Shown piece by piece: positions 1-9,029 of a stretch of 47,205 nt of DNA. This stretch comes from Proteiniphilum sp. Its GTDB lineage: Bacteria; Bacteroidota; Bacteroidia; Bacteroidales; Dysgonomonadaceae. The position numbers and the translations under genes were made by a program. Position 1 is the first letter of the stretch. The number at the start of each line of letters is the position of its first letter. Location: the NCBI GenBank assembly GCA_016839025.1, contig JADLKK010000009.1, positions 1-47,205 of the forward strand, read 5' to 3'. The notes below the pieces were generated by a model that ran no database searches, had not been told where the DNA came from, and saw only the letters and a list, made by a program, of their open reading frames with translations.

Positions 1-23
1 TAGTCCTGTTTCGACACGATTTA

Positions 24-55
24 TTTGCTTATTCGACGACTCTTTTATTACTTTG
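24..55 (+). promoter_or_regulatory. Possible promoter of korAB
   Basis: TTTG at 24-27, a 20-nt spacer, then TTACTTTG at 48-55. This fits the Bacteroidota layout (TTG / about 20 nt / TAnnTTTG) with one mismatch in the -7 box. It would give a leader of about 90 nt before the korA ATG. Confidence 0.35.
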
Positions 56-149
56 CAGTCTCATTGCAAGAGATCAACAAACAGCTGATGCTTGCTGACC
101 CCTAAACGCAAATCTGAGTGAAAACGACTCAACAACTACGACAAAACAT

Positions 150-2012
150 ATGCCAACAAATGCGGTCATAACCGACATCAAACAAGTAACCATCCGGTTT
201 TCGGGCGATTCCGGCGACGGAATGCAGCTTTCGGGTACCCTCTTCTCCACCCTTTCGGCTATCTTCGGAAACGAGATCGCCACCTTCCCCGATTTCCCGG
301 CGGAAATCCGTGCACCGCAGGGGTCATTGCACGGCGTCTCGGGATTTCAGGTACGCATCGGCGCGAAAGATGTATACAACTCGGGTGATAAGACCGATGT
401 GCTGGTAGCGATGAACCCAGCAGCCCTCAAAGTGAACGCACCCTATCTGAAAAAGGGGTCGATCGTACTGTTCGACACCGACTCTTTCCAGAAGAAAGAT
501 CTCGACAAGGCGTTGTTCAAAACCCTGGATCCGTTTGAAGAGCTGAATCTGGCACATGTGCAGCCGGTAGGGGTTGCCATCACCTCGATGACCAAATCCT
601 CACTGGAGGGCTCAGGACTGGAAAACAAGGAGATGCTCCGCTGCAAAAACATGTTCGCTCTTGGCATCGTCTGCTGGCTCTTCAACCGTCCACTCGAGAT
701 TGCCGACAAGCTACTGGAACAGAAGTTCGGCAAACGGCCCAAAATTGTGGAAGCCAACATCAAGGCGTTGACCGATGGTTACAACTACGGTAACAACATA
801 CACCTGACCGCCTCCACCTACCGGATCGAACCGGTAGAAGCAACCAAAGGGTTTTATACCGACGTGAACGGCAACACCGCCACTGCCTACGGTCTGATCG
901 CAGCTGCCGAGAAAGCAGGGCTTCAGCTCTTCCTGGGCTCCTACCCCATCACACCGGCCACCGATATCCTGCAGGAACTGGCCAAGAGAAAGGACTTCGG
1001 AGTAAAAGCCCTGCAGATGGAAGATGAGATTGCCGGAATCACCTCCTCCATTGGTGCCGCCTTTGCGGGCAGTCTGGCAGCCACCTCCACTTCGGGGCCA
1101 GGACTGGCACTCAAAAGTGAAGCACTGGGGTTGGCCGTAATGACCGAACTACCGCTGGTGGTGATCGACGTACAACGTAGCGGCCCCTCAACGGGTATGC
1201 CCACCAAGAGTGAACAGACCGACCTGAACCAGGCACTCTACGGGCGCAACGGAGAAAGCCCTCTGGTGGTGATGGCCGCCGCTTCACCCACTGACTGTTT
1301 CGAGAGCGCCTTCTATGCATCGAAGATTGCGCTGGAACATATGACTCCGGTGATCCTGCTCACCGACGGTTACATCGCCAACGGCTCCTCTGCCTGGAAG
1401 ATTCCCGACATGGAGAGCTACCCGGAAATCAAACCGCCCTATGTGCAGGAACACTTCAACGGGGATGCCGGTGAGTGGAAGCCGTTCATACGCAACGCGG
1501 AGACACTGGTAAGATACTGGGGGGTACCCGGCACACCACAATATATGCACCGCATTGGCGGCTTGGAAAAAGATCTGCTCACGGGTGTCATCTCCTCAAA
1601 CCCTGAGAACCACCAGCGGATGGTCAACATCAGACAGCAGAAGATCGACAACATCGCGCGGTTCATACCGGAACAGGAGGTGTTGGGCGATCCCGATGCC
1701 GATACGCTGATCGTGGGCTGGGGTGGCACACAGGGTCATCTGTTGGAGACCATGCTACGCCTCCGCGACAATGGCAAAAAAGTGGCTTATGCCCACTTCC
1801 GCTATATCTCACCGCTCCCGCTCAACAGCCATGAACTGCTGCGCCGTTATAGCACAGTGATTGTGGCCGAACAAAACAACGGCCAGTTTGCCGACTACCT
1901 GAATGGCAAGTTCCCTGATCTGCACTCGATCTGCAAATACAACAAGGTGGAGGGACAACCCTTCAAGGTGAGCGAAATGGTGGAAGCATTTACCCAAATG
2001 ATGGAAGGATAA
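150..2012 (+). CDS. korA: 2-oxoglutarate:ferredoxin oxidoreductase, fused gamma-alpha subunit
   Basis: Catalyses, with KorB, CoA-dependent oxidative decarboxylation of a 2-oxoacid (2-oxoglutarate most likely) with ferredoxin as acceptor, in the cytoplasm. The 620-residue product joins two domains that are separate chains elsewhere: an N-terminal gamma domain (about 15-205, with FSGDSGDGMQLSG at 17-29) and an alpha domain beginning about residue 245, containing YPITPATDILQEL. Length fits the fused KorA of Bacteroidota. The gene ends 4 bases before korB, so the two form one operon. The substrate is inferred from the family; pyruvate or a branched-chain oxoacid cannot be excluded from sequence alone. 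A second, four-subunit enzyme of the same superfamily lies at 22273-25159. Confidence 0.9.
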   Translation: MPTNAVITDIKQVTIRFSGDSGDGMQLSGTLFSTLSAIFGNEIATFPDFPAEIRAPQGSLHGVSGFQVRIGAKDVYNSGDKTDVLVAMNPAALKVNAPYLKKGSIVLFDTDSFQKKDLDKALFKTLDPFEELNLAHVQPVGVAITSMTKSSLEGSGLENKEMLRCKNMFALGIVCWLFNRPLEIADKLLEQKFGKRPKIVEANIKALTDGYNYGNNIHLTASTYRIEPVEATKGFYTDVNGNTATAYGLIAAAEKAGLQLFLGSYPITPATDILQELAKRKDFGVKALQMEDEIAGITSSIGAAFAGSLAATSTSGPGLALKSEALGLAVMTELPLVVIDVQRSGPSTGMPTKSEQTDLNQALYGRNGESPLVVMAAASPTDCFESAFYASKIALEHMTPVILLTDGYIANGSSAWKIPDMESYPEIKPPYVQEHFNGDAGEWKPFIRNAETLVRYWGVPGTPQYMHRIGGLEKDLLTGVISSNPENHQRMVNIRQQKIDNIARFIPEQEVLGDPDADTLIVGWGGTQGHLLETMLRLRDNGKKVAYAHFRYISPLPLNSHELLRRYSTVIVAEQNNGQFADYLNGKFPDLHSICKYNKVEGQPFKVSEMVEAFTQMMEG

Positions 2013-2016
2013 CAGC

Positions 2017-3051
2017 ATGGAAGCAACAGAAATAAAATATCAGAAATATCTTGCGAAGGATTACAAGAGTGAAAATGCAGTGCGCTGGTGCCCCGGTTGC
2101 GGTGACTACGCGATCCTCACCTGCCTCCACAAGGCACTGGCAGAATTGAACCTCGATCCGCACAACACGGCCGTTATCTCCGGCATCGGTTGCTCTTCGC
2201 GATTGCCTTACTATATGAACACCTACGGGTTTCACAGTATCCACGGTCGTGCCGCTGCCATCGCCACCGGTGTGAAGGTGGCCAATCCCGCTCTGAGTGT
2301 CTGGGTGGCTACCGGCGATGGCGACTCGCTCGCCATCGGGGGCAACCACTTCATTCATGCTGTGCGCCGCAACGTCGACATCAATATCCTGCTCTTCAAC
2401 AATAAGATCTACGGACTCACAAAAGGACAATACTCCCCCACATCATCCAGAGGATTCGTATCCAAGTCATCGCCCTATGGCACCGTGGAAGATCCCTTCC
2501 GCCCGGCAGAACTGACCTTCGGTGCCAGGGGAACCTTCTTTGCCCGTGCCATTGACGTGGATATGAAGAACCAGGTGGAGGTGATGGTGGAGGCGGCACG
2601 CCATCAGGGAACCTCCGTAGTGGAGGTGCTCCAGAACTGCGTGATTTTCAACGACGGCATCCACAACAAGATCAGTGACCGCGCCTGGAAAGCAGATAAC
2701 ACCATCACCCTTCGTCAGGGAGAGAAGATGCTCTTCGGAAAAGATAACGAAAAGGGGTTGGTGCTCGACGGATGGAACCTGAAAGCCGTCACGATAGGTG
2801 AAGATGGCTATACCCTCGATGATGTGCTGGTACACGATGCCACCACAGTGGACAATACCCTGCACATGAGACTTGCCCTGATGGAAACAGCCGACAACCT
2901 ACCGGTAGCTCTCGGCGTAATCCGCAGCGTGATGGCTCCCTCCTACGAAAGAGATTATGAAGAGCAGATTGCCGGGGTACAACAGAAAAGTCCGAAGAAA
3001 TCATTCACCGAATTTTTGCTTTCCTCTTCCAACGTCTGGGAGGTGAAGTGA
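2017..3051 (+). CDS. korB: 2-oxoglutarate:ferredoxin oxidoreductase, beta subunit
   Basis: Thiamine-diphosphate and [4Fe-4S] subunit partnering KorA. The 344-residue protein shows the TPP signature GDGD at 100-103 followed by the Asn pair at 128-129, and CPGCG with Cys25 and Cys28. Cys59 (GIGCSSR) and Cys208 (LQNCVIFN) complete the four cysteines that ligate the single cluster in this family, so the redox centre looks intact. It follows korA after 4 bases. The stop codon sits at the start of a short iterated spacer (3049-3080), and the next gene converges from the other strand. Confidence 0.92.
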   Translation: MEATEIKYQKYLAKDYKSENAVRWCPGCGDYAILTCLHKALAELNLDPHNTAVISGIGCSSRLPYYMNTYGFHSIHGRAAAIATGVKVANPALSVWVATGDGDSLAIGGNHFIHAVRRNVDINILLFNNKIYGLTKGQYSPTSSRGFVSKSSPYGTVEDPFRPAELTFGARGTFFARAIDVDMKNQVEVMVEAARHQGTSVVEVLQNCVIFNDGIHNKISDRAWKADNTITLRQGEKMLFGKDNEKGLVLDGWNLKAVTIGEDGYTLDDVLVHDATTVDNTLHMRLALMETADNLPVALGVIRSVMAPSYERDYEEQIAGVQQKSPKKSFTEFLLSSSNVWEVK

Positions 3052-3080
3052 TATGCTGATGAGCTGATATGCTGATTTGC
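3049..3080. repeat. Octamer-periodic spacer between korB and proline dehydrogenase
   Basis: TGATATGCTGAT occurs at 3049-3060 and 3065-3076, a 12-bp direct repeat with a 16-nt period. It resolves into octamers of the form CTGATATG / CTGATGAG / CTGATTTG. The same word family occurs at 31276-31323 and, in reverse complement, at 18101-18134. The first copy overlaps the korB stop codon. Confidence 0.6.
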
Positions 3081-3083
3081 GAA

Positions 3084-4277
3084 TCAATGCATCACCTTGC
3101 TTCTCCTCCGGATTTCTTTTCGGATCATTTTCAACTCACGACTGCTCTGTCCTTTTACCGATGAGTTCTCTTCAGCGCGCCGCAACAGGTAGGGCATCAC
3201 AGTTCTTACCTCCCCGTAAGGGACATATTTAGCGACATTGTACCCCATCTCCGCCAGATTGTAGGTGAGGTGGTCACTCATGCCATAAAGCTGGGAGAAA
3301 AATATTCCACGATGATTCCGTGCCAGACCGGCAGCATCGATCAAGGAGGCCAGCAGCAGTGTACTGGCTTCGTTGTGTGTAGCCACCATGAAATCAATGG
3401 TCTCAGAATGCTCCATCAAGTAACGGATGATTTCATCGAAATCCCTGTCAGTGGCAGCCTTATCGGGCTGGATGGGTGATGGATATCCCCATTCGGCAGC
3501 ACGTGCCCGCTCTTTCTCCATATAAGCCCCCCGCACAATCTTCAGTCCGAGGCGAAAACCTCCCTCCTGTGCCAGGCGGTGGTGTTGCCAGACCCGGGCA
3601 ATGCTGTCGCGGCGATACATCTGGTAGGTGTTCTGTACGATAGCCCGTTGGCGGTTATACTTCGCCATACAGCGTAGCACCAATTCATCCAATACCGGCT
3701 GAATCCAGGTTTCCTCAGCATCGATCAACACCGGAACATCCAGTTCATAACCGCGACGGAAGATGGCCTCAACCCGTTCTTTCACCCGGGAAAAGGCAGC
3801 AGTATCTCCCACAGTGAGCGGATCGCCGGCACTCACCTTCTCCAGCAGATCGAAACGGGCCAGGCCGGTGATTTTGAAAGCACTGAAGGGAACATTCCTG
3901 TTGTGGCTTGCAAATTCAATGGTGCGGATCACCTCTTCACAGGTAGCATCGAACACCTCCTCCGAATCCTCTCCCTCCAAAGCATAATCGAGTATTGACT
4001 GTACGTTTCCTCCCGCCAGGCGACAAATCGTTTTGCTACAGTCATCGATCGACTCCCCACCCACAAAATGACGGTAAAGGGTGTTACGAATGAAACCTTT
4101 CACAGGAAGATGCAGGGCAAAGGAGATATGGAGCAAACTCTTGCCCAGCCATACCAACTCTTTGCTGTTCACCACCCTGAAAAGGTGGTATGCCCGTCGC
4201 AGATCACCGTTGGATTGGTTACGGAAAGCGACTTCGCTGTTTTCAAAATCGGGGAGGTTGGTTTTTCCTGATTGCAT
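3084..4277 (-). CDS. Proline dehydrogenase
   Basis: FAD enzyme oxidising L-proline to pyrroline-5-carboxylate, the first step of proline catabolism. The monofunctional protein is 397 residues if it starts at the ATG at 4277 (MQSGKTNLPDF); the frame stays open upstream, but the extension is hydrophobic, unlike the family, and would reach past the pruA start. Recognised by the TIM-barrel motifs VRGAYMEKERARA and FMVATHNEAS, followed by the C-terminal YLLRRAEENSS typical of flavin-binding proline dehydrogenases. It is divergent from pruA at 4461, which performs the next step, so the two genes share a 183-bp control region. Its 3' end converges with korB. Confidence 0.88.
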   Translation of the reverse strand: MQSGKTNLPDFENSEVAFRNQSNGDLRRAYHLFRVVNSKELVWLGKSLLHISFALHLPVKGFIRNTLYRHFVGGESIDDCSKTICRLAGGNVQSILDYALEGEDSEEVFDATCEEVIRTIEFASHNRNVPFSAFKITGLARFDLLEKVSAGDPLTVGDTAAFSRVKERVEAIFRRGYELDVPVLIDAEETWIQPVLDELVLRCMAKYNRQRAIVQNTYQMYRRDSIARVWQHHRLAQEGGFRLGLKIVRGAYMEKERARAAEWGYPSPIQPDKAATDRDFDEIIRYLMEHSETIDFMVATHNEASTLLLASLIDAAGLARNHRGIFFSQLYGMSDHLTYNLAEMGYNVAKYVPYGEVRTVMPYLLRRAEENSSVKGQSSRELKMIRKEIRRRSKVMH

Positions 4278-4304
4278 GTGTGTAGAAAGTATTCCGATAT
4301 GACG

Positions 4305-4312
4305 CAAAAATA
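4305..4312 (-). promoter_or_regulatory. -7 box of proline dehydrogenase promoter
   Basis: TATTTTTG on the minus strand matches TAnnTTTG, 28 nt upstream of the ATG at 4277. No clear TTG at the expected -33 spacing. Confidence 0.45.
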
Positions 4313-4424
4313 ATAAAAAAACAAATCCCGGATCTGTTTTACCAAATAAAACCAATAACCCGGAGGAAGCCGGAGGAAAATCCATAAAATAACGCAGGAA
4401 CAGTGTTTCATCCAACATTTTTGA

Positions 4425-4432
4425 TATATTTG
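4425..4432 (+). promoter_or_regulatory. -7 box of pruA promoter
   Basis: TATATTTG, a perfect TAnnTTTG match, 28 nt upstream of the pruA ATG. The -33 element is not obvious. Together with the opposing box at 4305-4312 it forms a divergent control region for proline catabolism. Confidence 0.6.
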
Positions 4433-4460
4433 TGCCATATAAACCACAAACTCTACCGCT

Positions 4461-6092
4461 ATGCCTAAAGGAATCTATCAACTACCCGACGTGAAAAACG
4501 AACCGGTAAAGAGTTATGCCCCCGGATCACCCGAACGAGCAGCACTGAAGCAAAAACTGGAGGAACTGAACAGGGGAGGAATGGATCTCCCAATGATCAT
4601 CAATGGGAAAGAAGTACGCACCGGCAACCTGCAGGATATCCGCCCACCGCATAATCATCGTCACCTGCTGGGATCCTACCACCAGGGGGATAAGCGTCAT
4701 GTACGGATGGCCATCGATGCGGCACTGAAAGCCAAACCGGCCTGGGAAGCGATGCACTGGGAGAGCCGCGCAACCATCTTCCTCAAGGCGGCAGAATTGA
4801 TTGCCGGTCCTTACCGCAGTGCATTCAACGCAGTGACCATGATCGGTCAGTCGAAAAATGCCTACCAGTCGGAGATCGACGCGGTATGTGAACTGGTGGA
4901 TTTCTATCGCTACAATGTAAAGAATATGCGAGAGATCTACCAAATGCAACCCAACTCATCACCCGGCGTCTGGAACCGGATGGTATGGCGACCACTGGAA
5001 GGCTTCATCTTCGCCCTTACCCCATTCAACTTCACCTCCATCGCCGGCAACCTGGGTGGCGCCCCCGCGCTGATGGGCAACACGGTAGTCTGGAAACCCT
5101 CCAAAACAGCTGTCTGGTCGGCGCACCTCATCATGCAGGTGCTACAGGAAGCAGGACTACCCGAAGGGGTCATCAACCTGGTCTATGCCGGCGGCAGGGA
5201 GACAGCCGAGGTGGTATTCGACCACCCTGAATTCGCCGGTCTCCACTTTACCGGCTCAACTGCCGTTTTCAACGGCATCTGGAGCAGTATCGCGGGCAAT
5301 ATCGGACGCTACAAATCCTATCCCCGCATCGTGGGCGAAACAGGCGGAAAGGATTATATCCTGGCCGACGAGACAGCAAATGCAAAGCAGGTGGCTACCG
5401 CCATCACCCGCGGCGCCTTTGAGTACCAGGGACAGAAATGCTCCGCTGCCTCGCGCGCCTACATCCCCGTCAATCTGTGGGAAGAGATCAGGCAATATGT
5501 AACGGAAGACCTGACCTCGATCAGGACAGGGGTCGTGGAGGATTTCAGCAACTTCGTGAATGCAGTGATCGACGAGGAGTCGTTCGACAAGCTAGCTGCT
5601 GTAATCGATGGTGCCAGCAGATCACCCGATGCGGAGATCGTCTGTGGCGGGACCTACGACAAATCGCTGGGTTACTTTATACAGCCCACGGTAATCCTGG
5701 CAAAAAAGGCTGATTACATCACCATGCGGGAGGAACTGTTCGGTCCCATCCTCACCGTCTATCTCTATGAACCAGATAAGCTGGAGGAAACAATGAACAT
5801 CCTCGACAACAGCACCGATTACGCACTGACCGGCGCCATCTTCTCTTCCGACAGGGCACACATCGAAAAAATGACCAGCCGACTGATGCACACCGCCGGC
5901 AATTTCTACATCAACGACAAACCCACCGGCGCCGTAGTGGACCAGCAGCCCTTCGGCGGCGGCCGCGGCTCAGGGACAAACGATAAGGCAGGATCACTGT
6001 TCAACCTGTTGCGCTGGGTATCCCCGCAATGCATCAAGGAGACCTTCGTGCCGGCAACCGACTATCTCTATCCCAATTTCCTGGAGGAGTAA
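4461..6092 (+). CDS. pruA: L-glutamate gamma-semialdehyde dehydrogenase (1-pyrroline-5-carboxylate dehydrogenase)
   Basis: NAD(P)+-dependent aldehyde dehydrogenase converting glutamate semialdehyde to glutamate, the second step of proline degradation. The product has 543 residues, normal for the stand-alone enzyme. Visible motifs are the Rossmann segment with PFNFTSIAGNL near 188-198, FTGST near 263-267, the general-base glutamate E293 in VGETGGKDY, and the nucleophile C327 in GQKCSAASR. The C-terminus has the family's PFGGGRGSGTNDKAGS. Divergent from proline dehydrogenase, which supplies its substrate. The start is fixed by a well-placed TAnnTTTG box 28 nt upstream. Confidence 0.94.
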   Translation: MPKGIYQLPDVKNEPVKSYAPGSPERAALKQKLEELNRGGMDLPMIINGKEVRTGNLQDIRPPHNHRHLLGSYHQGDKRHVRMAIDAALKAKPAWEAMHWESRATIFLKAAELIAGPYRSAFNAVTMIGQSKNAYQSEIDAVCELVDFYRYNVKNMREIYQMQPNSSPGVWNRMVWRPLEGFIFALTPFNFTSIAGNLGGAPALMGNTVVWKPSKTAVWSAHLIMQVLQEAGLPEGVINLVYAGGRETAEVVFDHPEFAGLHFTGSTAVFNGIWSSIAGNIGRYKSYPRIVGETGGKDYILADETANAKQVATAITRGAFEYQGQKCSAASRAYIPVNLWEEIRQYVTEDLTSIRTGVVEDFSNFVNAVIDEESFDKLAAVIDGASRSPDAEIVCGGTYDKSLGYFIQPTVILAKKADYITMREELFGPILTVYLYEPDKLEETMNILDNSTDYALTGAIFSSDRAHIEKMTSRLMHTAGNFYINDKPTGAVVDQQPFGGGRGSGTNDKAGSLFNLLRWVSPQCIKETFVPATDYLYPNFLEE

Positions 6093-6129
6093 CCACATGT
6101 GACTGCCATGCGAAACATTCCCAAAGACC

Positions 6130-6152
6130 ACCTGCAACAAACGGTTGTGGGT
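6130..6152 (+). terminator. Weak hairpin after pruA
   Basis: A 9-bp stem (ACCTGCAAC paired with GTTGTGGGT, two G-U pairs) around the loop AAACG, 38 bases after the pruA stop. No run of T follows, so termination is doubtful. Confidence 0.25.
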
Positions 6153-6203
6153 CATCTTCTATGTTGTTTGCATCTGTTAAATGAACTTCAGCAAAAAACA
6201 ATC

Positions 6204-6211
6204 TATCTTTG
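6204..6211 (+). promoter_or_regulatory. -7 box of cmk promoter
   Basis: TATCTTTG, a perfect match to TAnnTTTG, 33 nt before the cmk ATG, in the gap after pruA. Confidence 0.55.
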
Positions 6212-6244
6212 TAACGTGTTTATGCAGGTGACGAAGACCATATA

Positions 6245-6940
6245 ATGGAACATAAAAAAATCAACATTGCCGTAGACGGCTTCTCCTCGTGCGGTAAGAG
6301 TACGGTGGCCAAAGGATTGGCTAAACATCTGGGATATATCTACATCGACAGTGGCGCCATGTATCGTGCCGTAGCTCTCCATGCGCTCAGGAAAGGATGG
6401 ATCACGGAGACCGGAATGGACAAGGAAGCGCTCCAACAACACATCGGAGATATTGCCATCACCTTCAAAACCAACAACAAGGGTGAGCAGGAAACCTTCC
6501 TGAACGGTGAAAATGTGGAACGGGAAATACGAACCCTGAAGGTAGCCAATGGAGCCAGCCGAGTGAGCACGCTCGGCTTCGTGCGTCACGAGCTGGTGCG
6601 TCAGCAGCAACTGATGGGTAAAGAGAAAGGAGTGGTGATGGATGGTCGCGACATCGGGACGGTGGTCTTTCCCGATGCCGAGTTGAAACTTTTTCTCACC
6701 GCCTCACCCGAGGTACGTGCCCGCCGTCGTTTCGATGAGATGACAGCCAAAGGGGAGGATCCTCTTTTTGAGGAGGTGCTGGCCAACGTGAAAGAGAGGG
6801 ACCTGCGGGACACGTCACGTACGGAGAGTCCACTGCGCAAGGCGGACGATGCGCTGGAGCTGGACAATTCGCATATAGGCATCGATGAACAGCTGCAATG
6901 GGCAATGGATATGTATCACAAAATCACAGCAACAACATGA
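6245..6940 (+). CDS. cmk: Cytidylate kinase
   Basis: Phosphorylates CMP and dCMP with ATP in pyrimidine nucleotide recycling. The 231-residue protein has a P-loop, GFSSCGKST, at 12-20, then DSGAMYRAVA, the NMP-binding insert expected of long bacterial CMP kinases, and MDGRDIGTVVFPDA with the conserved Arg-Asp. LID-region arginines follow (RRRFDEM, RDTSRTESPL). The stop codon overlaps the ispH start in ATGA at 6937-6940, so translation of the two is probably coupled. Confidence 0.95.
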   Translation: MEHKKINIAVDGFSSCGKSTVAKGLAKHLGYIYIDSGAMYRAVALHALRKGWITETGMDKEALQQHIGDIAITFKTNNKGEQETFLNGENVEREIRTLKVANGASRVSTLGFVRHELVRQQQLMGKEKGVVMDGRDIGTVVFPDAELKLFLTASPEVRARRRFDEMTAKGEDPLFEEVLANVKERDLRDTSRTESPLRKADDALELDNSHIGIDEQLQWAMDMYHKITATT

Positions 6941-7830
6941 GTAAAATCGAGATAGACCGGCAGTCAGGATGCTGCTTTGGCGTGGCCAAAGCGATTACCC
7001 GGGCCGAAGAGGAGTTGAAGAAAGATGGAACCCTTTATTGCCTGGGAGACATCGTCCACAACAGCATAGAAGTGGAGCGTCTGGAAAGAATGGGGATGAT
7101 CACCATCGACCATGAACAGCTGAAAAAGCTGAAGAATGTGAAAGTATTGCTGCGTGCGCACGGTGAACCGCCCAGCACGTATGAGATAGCAAAGCAGAAC
7201 AACATTGAGCTGATCGATGCCTCCTGTCCCGTGGTACTGGGCCTGCAGAAGAAGATACGGAAAAAATATGAGTTGGGTGCCGACAAAGGGATTCAGATCG
7301 TGATCTACGGCAAGAGGGGACATGCCGAAGTGAAAGGATTAATGGGACAAACCCGGGAATCTGCCATCATCATCGAAACCAAGGAAGAGATCGAGAAACT
7401 TGATTTCTCGCGTGATATCAGCCTTTTTTCACAAACCACCAAACCGCTTGACGGCTTTTACGAGATTGGGGAAATGATCAAGGCACGTATGGTGGAGGGA
7501 GCATCTTTCTTCTTCAACGACTCCATCTGCCGCCAGGTATCCAACCGGGTACCCAATATCCGGGAATTTGCCGCAAGCCACGACCTGATCATTTTCATTG
7601 CCGGTGAAAAGAGCTCTAATGGAAAGGTGCTCTTCGATGAATGCAAAGGAAGGAATCCCAACTCCTACCTGATTCATACCCCCGAAGAGGTGGATCCGGC
7701 ATGGCTGCGTGACGACATCACCATTGGCATCTGCGGTGCCACCTCCACACCCCAGTGGCAGATGGAGGCTGTCGCCAACAGAATCACCCGACTGAGACCT
7801 CAGACAGAACCGGAAAGAGCTGCTTTTTAA
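6937..7830 (+). CDS. ispH: 4-hydroxy-3-methylbut-2-enyl diphosphate reductase
   Basis: Last step of the MEP pathway: reduces HMBPP to IPP and DMAPP using an Fe-S cluster. I start it at the ATG at 6937 (MSKIEIDRQSG), which overlaps the cmk stop in ATGA; an in-frame ATG at 6898 lies inside cmk and adds a non-conserved stretch. The product is 297 residues. Cluster cysteines are visible as C13 (GCCFGV), C97 (DASCPVV) and C198 (NDSICRQVSNR); RAHGEPP and KRGHAEV supply substrate-binding residues. A Rho-independent terminator has its left arm in the last codons. dxr, an earlier pathway step, is at 31324-32484. Confidence 0.95.
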   Translation: MSKIEIDRQSGCCFGVAKAITRAEEELKKDGTLYCLGDIVHNSIEVERLERMGMITIDHEQLKKLKNVKVLLRAHGEPPSTYEIAKQNNIELIDASCPVVLGLQKKIRKKYELGADKGIQIVIYGKRGHAEVKGLMGQTRESAIIIETKEEIEKLDFSRDISLFSQTTKPLDGFYEIGEMIKARMVEGASFFFNDSICRQVSNRVPNIREFAASHDLIIFIAGEKSSNGKVLFDECKGRNPNSYLIHTPEEVDPAWLRDDITIGICGATSTPQWQMEAVANRITRLRPQTEPERAAF

Positions 7831-7844
7831 AGCAGCTTTTTTTT
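7818..7844 (+). terminator. Intrinsic terminator of cmk-ispH
   Basis: AGCTGCTTT at 7818-7826 pairs perfectly with AAAGCAGCT at 7829-7837 and is followed by a run of T to 7844. The left arm encodes the last residues of IspH and the stop codon lies at the loop (7828-7830). Confidence 0.85.
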
Positions 7845-7872
7845 GTGCCGTTGTCAAAAAAATGTATCTTTG
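7842..7872 (+). promoter_or_regulatory. Promoter of pfkA
   Basis: TTTG at 7842-7845, a 19-nt spacer, and TATCTTTG at 7865-7872. The -33 element overlaps the U-tract of the upstream terminator. Predicted leader is about 60 nt. Confidence 0.6.
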
Positions 7873-7937
7873 CGCCTTGTTGATTTGAGGGTTATCACGC
7901 GGGTAACCTGCAATCTTACTAACAGGTAACAATCAGT

Positions 7938-8921
7938 ATGGAGTCAAACATCAAAAGCGTAGGAGTCCTCACCTCCGGCGGTGACGCCCCGGGTATGAAC
8001 GCCGCCATACGCGCGGTAACACGTGCCGGCATATCAAACGGGATGCGGGTCTACGGCATCTACAGGGGTTACAAGGGTCTGATAACAGACGAGATCGAAG
8101 AGTTCAAAACCAACAGTGTCAGCAATATCATCCAGCAGGGTGGAACCATTCTGAAAACAGCCCGCTCCCTGGAATTCATGACCGAGGAGGGGCGAAGGAT
8201 TGCCTACGAAAACATGCAAAAGCACGCCATCGACGCATTGGTAGTGATAGGAGGTGACGGTTCCCTCACCGGAGCAGGGATCTTAGCCAGTGAATACAAT
8301 ATTCCGGTAGTGGGTCTTCCCGGAACCATTGACAATGACCTGAACGGTACCGATACGACCATTGGCTACGACACCGCACTCAACACCATCATGGAGTCGA
8401 TGGACAAGATTCGCGATACGGCAACCTCACATGAACGCCTCTTCTTTGTGGAAGTAATGGGTCGTAATTGCGGATACCTGGCTCTCAACAGTGCTATTGC
8501 CTCTGGAGCCGAAGCGGCTATCATTCCGGAGATCAGCATCGAAAAGGATCAGTTGGGCGAACTGATAGAGCAGGGATTCCGTAAATCGAAGAGCAGCAGC
8601 ATGGTGCTTGTCACCGAGAGCGAGGTGACCGGTGGCGCCATGAAGCTCGCACAACGGGTAAAGAAAGAGTATCCGCAGTATGACGTACGCGTCTCCATTC
8701 TGGGGCACCTGCAACGGGGAGGCTCACCGTCGGCTCAGGATCGGATCCTCGCCAGCCGCATGGGAATTGCAGCCATTCAGGCACTCTTGGAAAATCAGCG
8801 CAACGTGATGATTGGTATCCGGGAAAACGAAATCGTTTATGTTCCCTTCAAGAGGGCTATCCGAAAGGAACGGGAGATTAGCGAAGAGCTGCTTGAGGTA
8901 CTGCGTATCTCATCCATCTGA
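7938..8921 (+). CDS. pfkA: ATP-dependent 6-phosphofructokinase
   Basis: Phosphorylates fructose 6-phosphate to fructose 1,6-bisphosphate in glycolysis. 327 residues, close to the 320 of the classic bacterial enzyme. The N-terminal [12 protein letters not shown] (14-25), GGDGS (105-109) and PGTIDND with catalytic D132 are present. Glycine at 108 and at 129 is the ATP-type signature; pyrophosphate-dependent enzymes usually carry Asp and Lys there, so ATP is the likely donor. It has its own promoter and appears monocistronic. Confidence 0.94.
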   Translation: MESNIKSVGVLTSGGDAPGMNAAIRAVTRAGISNGMRVYGIYRGYKGLITDEIEEFKTNSVSNIIQQGGTILKTARSLEFMTEEGRRIAYENMQKHAIDALVVIGGDGSLTGAGILASEYNIPVVGLPGTIDNDLNGTDTTIGYDTALNTIMESMDKIRDTATSHERLFFVEVMGRNCGYLALNSAIASGAEAAIIPEISIEKDQLGELIEQGFRKSKSSSMVLVTESEVTGGAMKLAQRVKKEYPQYDVRVSILGHLQRGGSPSAQDRILASRMGIAAIQALLENQRNVMIGIRENEIVYVPFKRAIRKEREISEELLEVLRISSI

Positions 8922-8988
8922 GACCCTTGTTGCCGTCAGATAGTGAAATTATTATCGCTGTTTAACTTATTTTTCGAATTGAAAGCGG

Positions 8989-8996
8989 TACTTTTG
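8989..8996 (+). promoter_or_regulatory. -7 box of the methylmalonyl-CoA decarboxylase operon promoter
   Basis: TACTTTTG matches TAnnTTTG, 33 nt upstream of the epimerase ATG. It is the only good candidate before the nine-kilobase-scale run of co-directional genes to 14997. The -33 element is unclear. Confidence 0.5.
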
Positions 8997-9029
8997 TAAC
9001 GTACGGACGAATTACTCAATTATTGACAT

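Noticed and set aside
7938-8921. Pyrophosphate-dependent phosphofructokinase
   Set aside because: Glycines at 108 and 129 match the ATP-dependent type; the Asp/Lys pair of the pyrophosphate type is absent.
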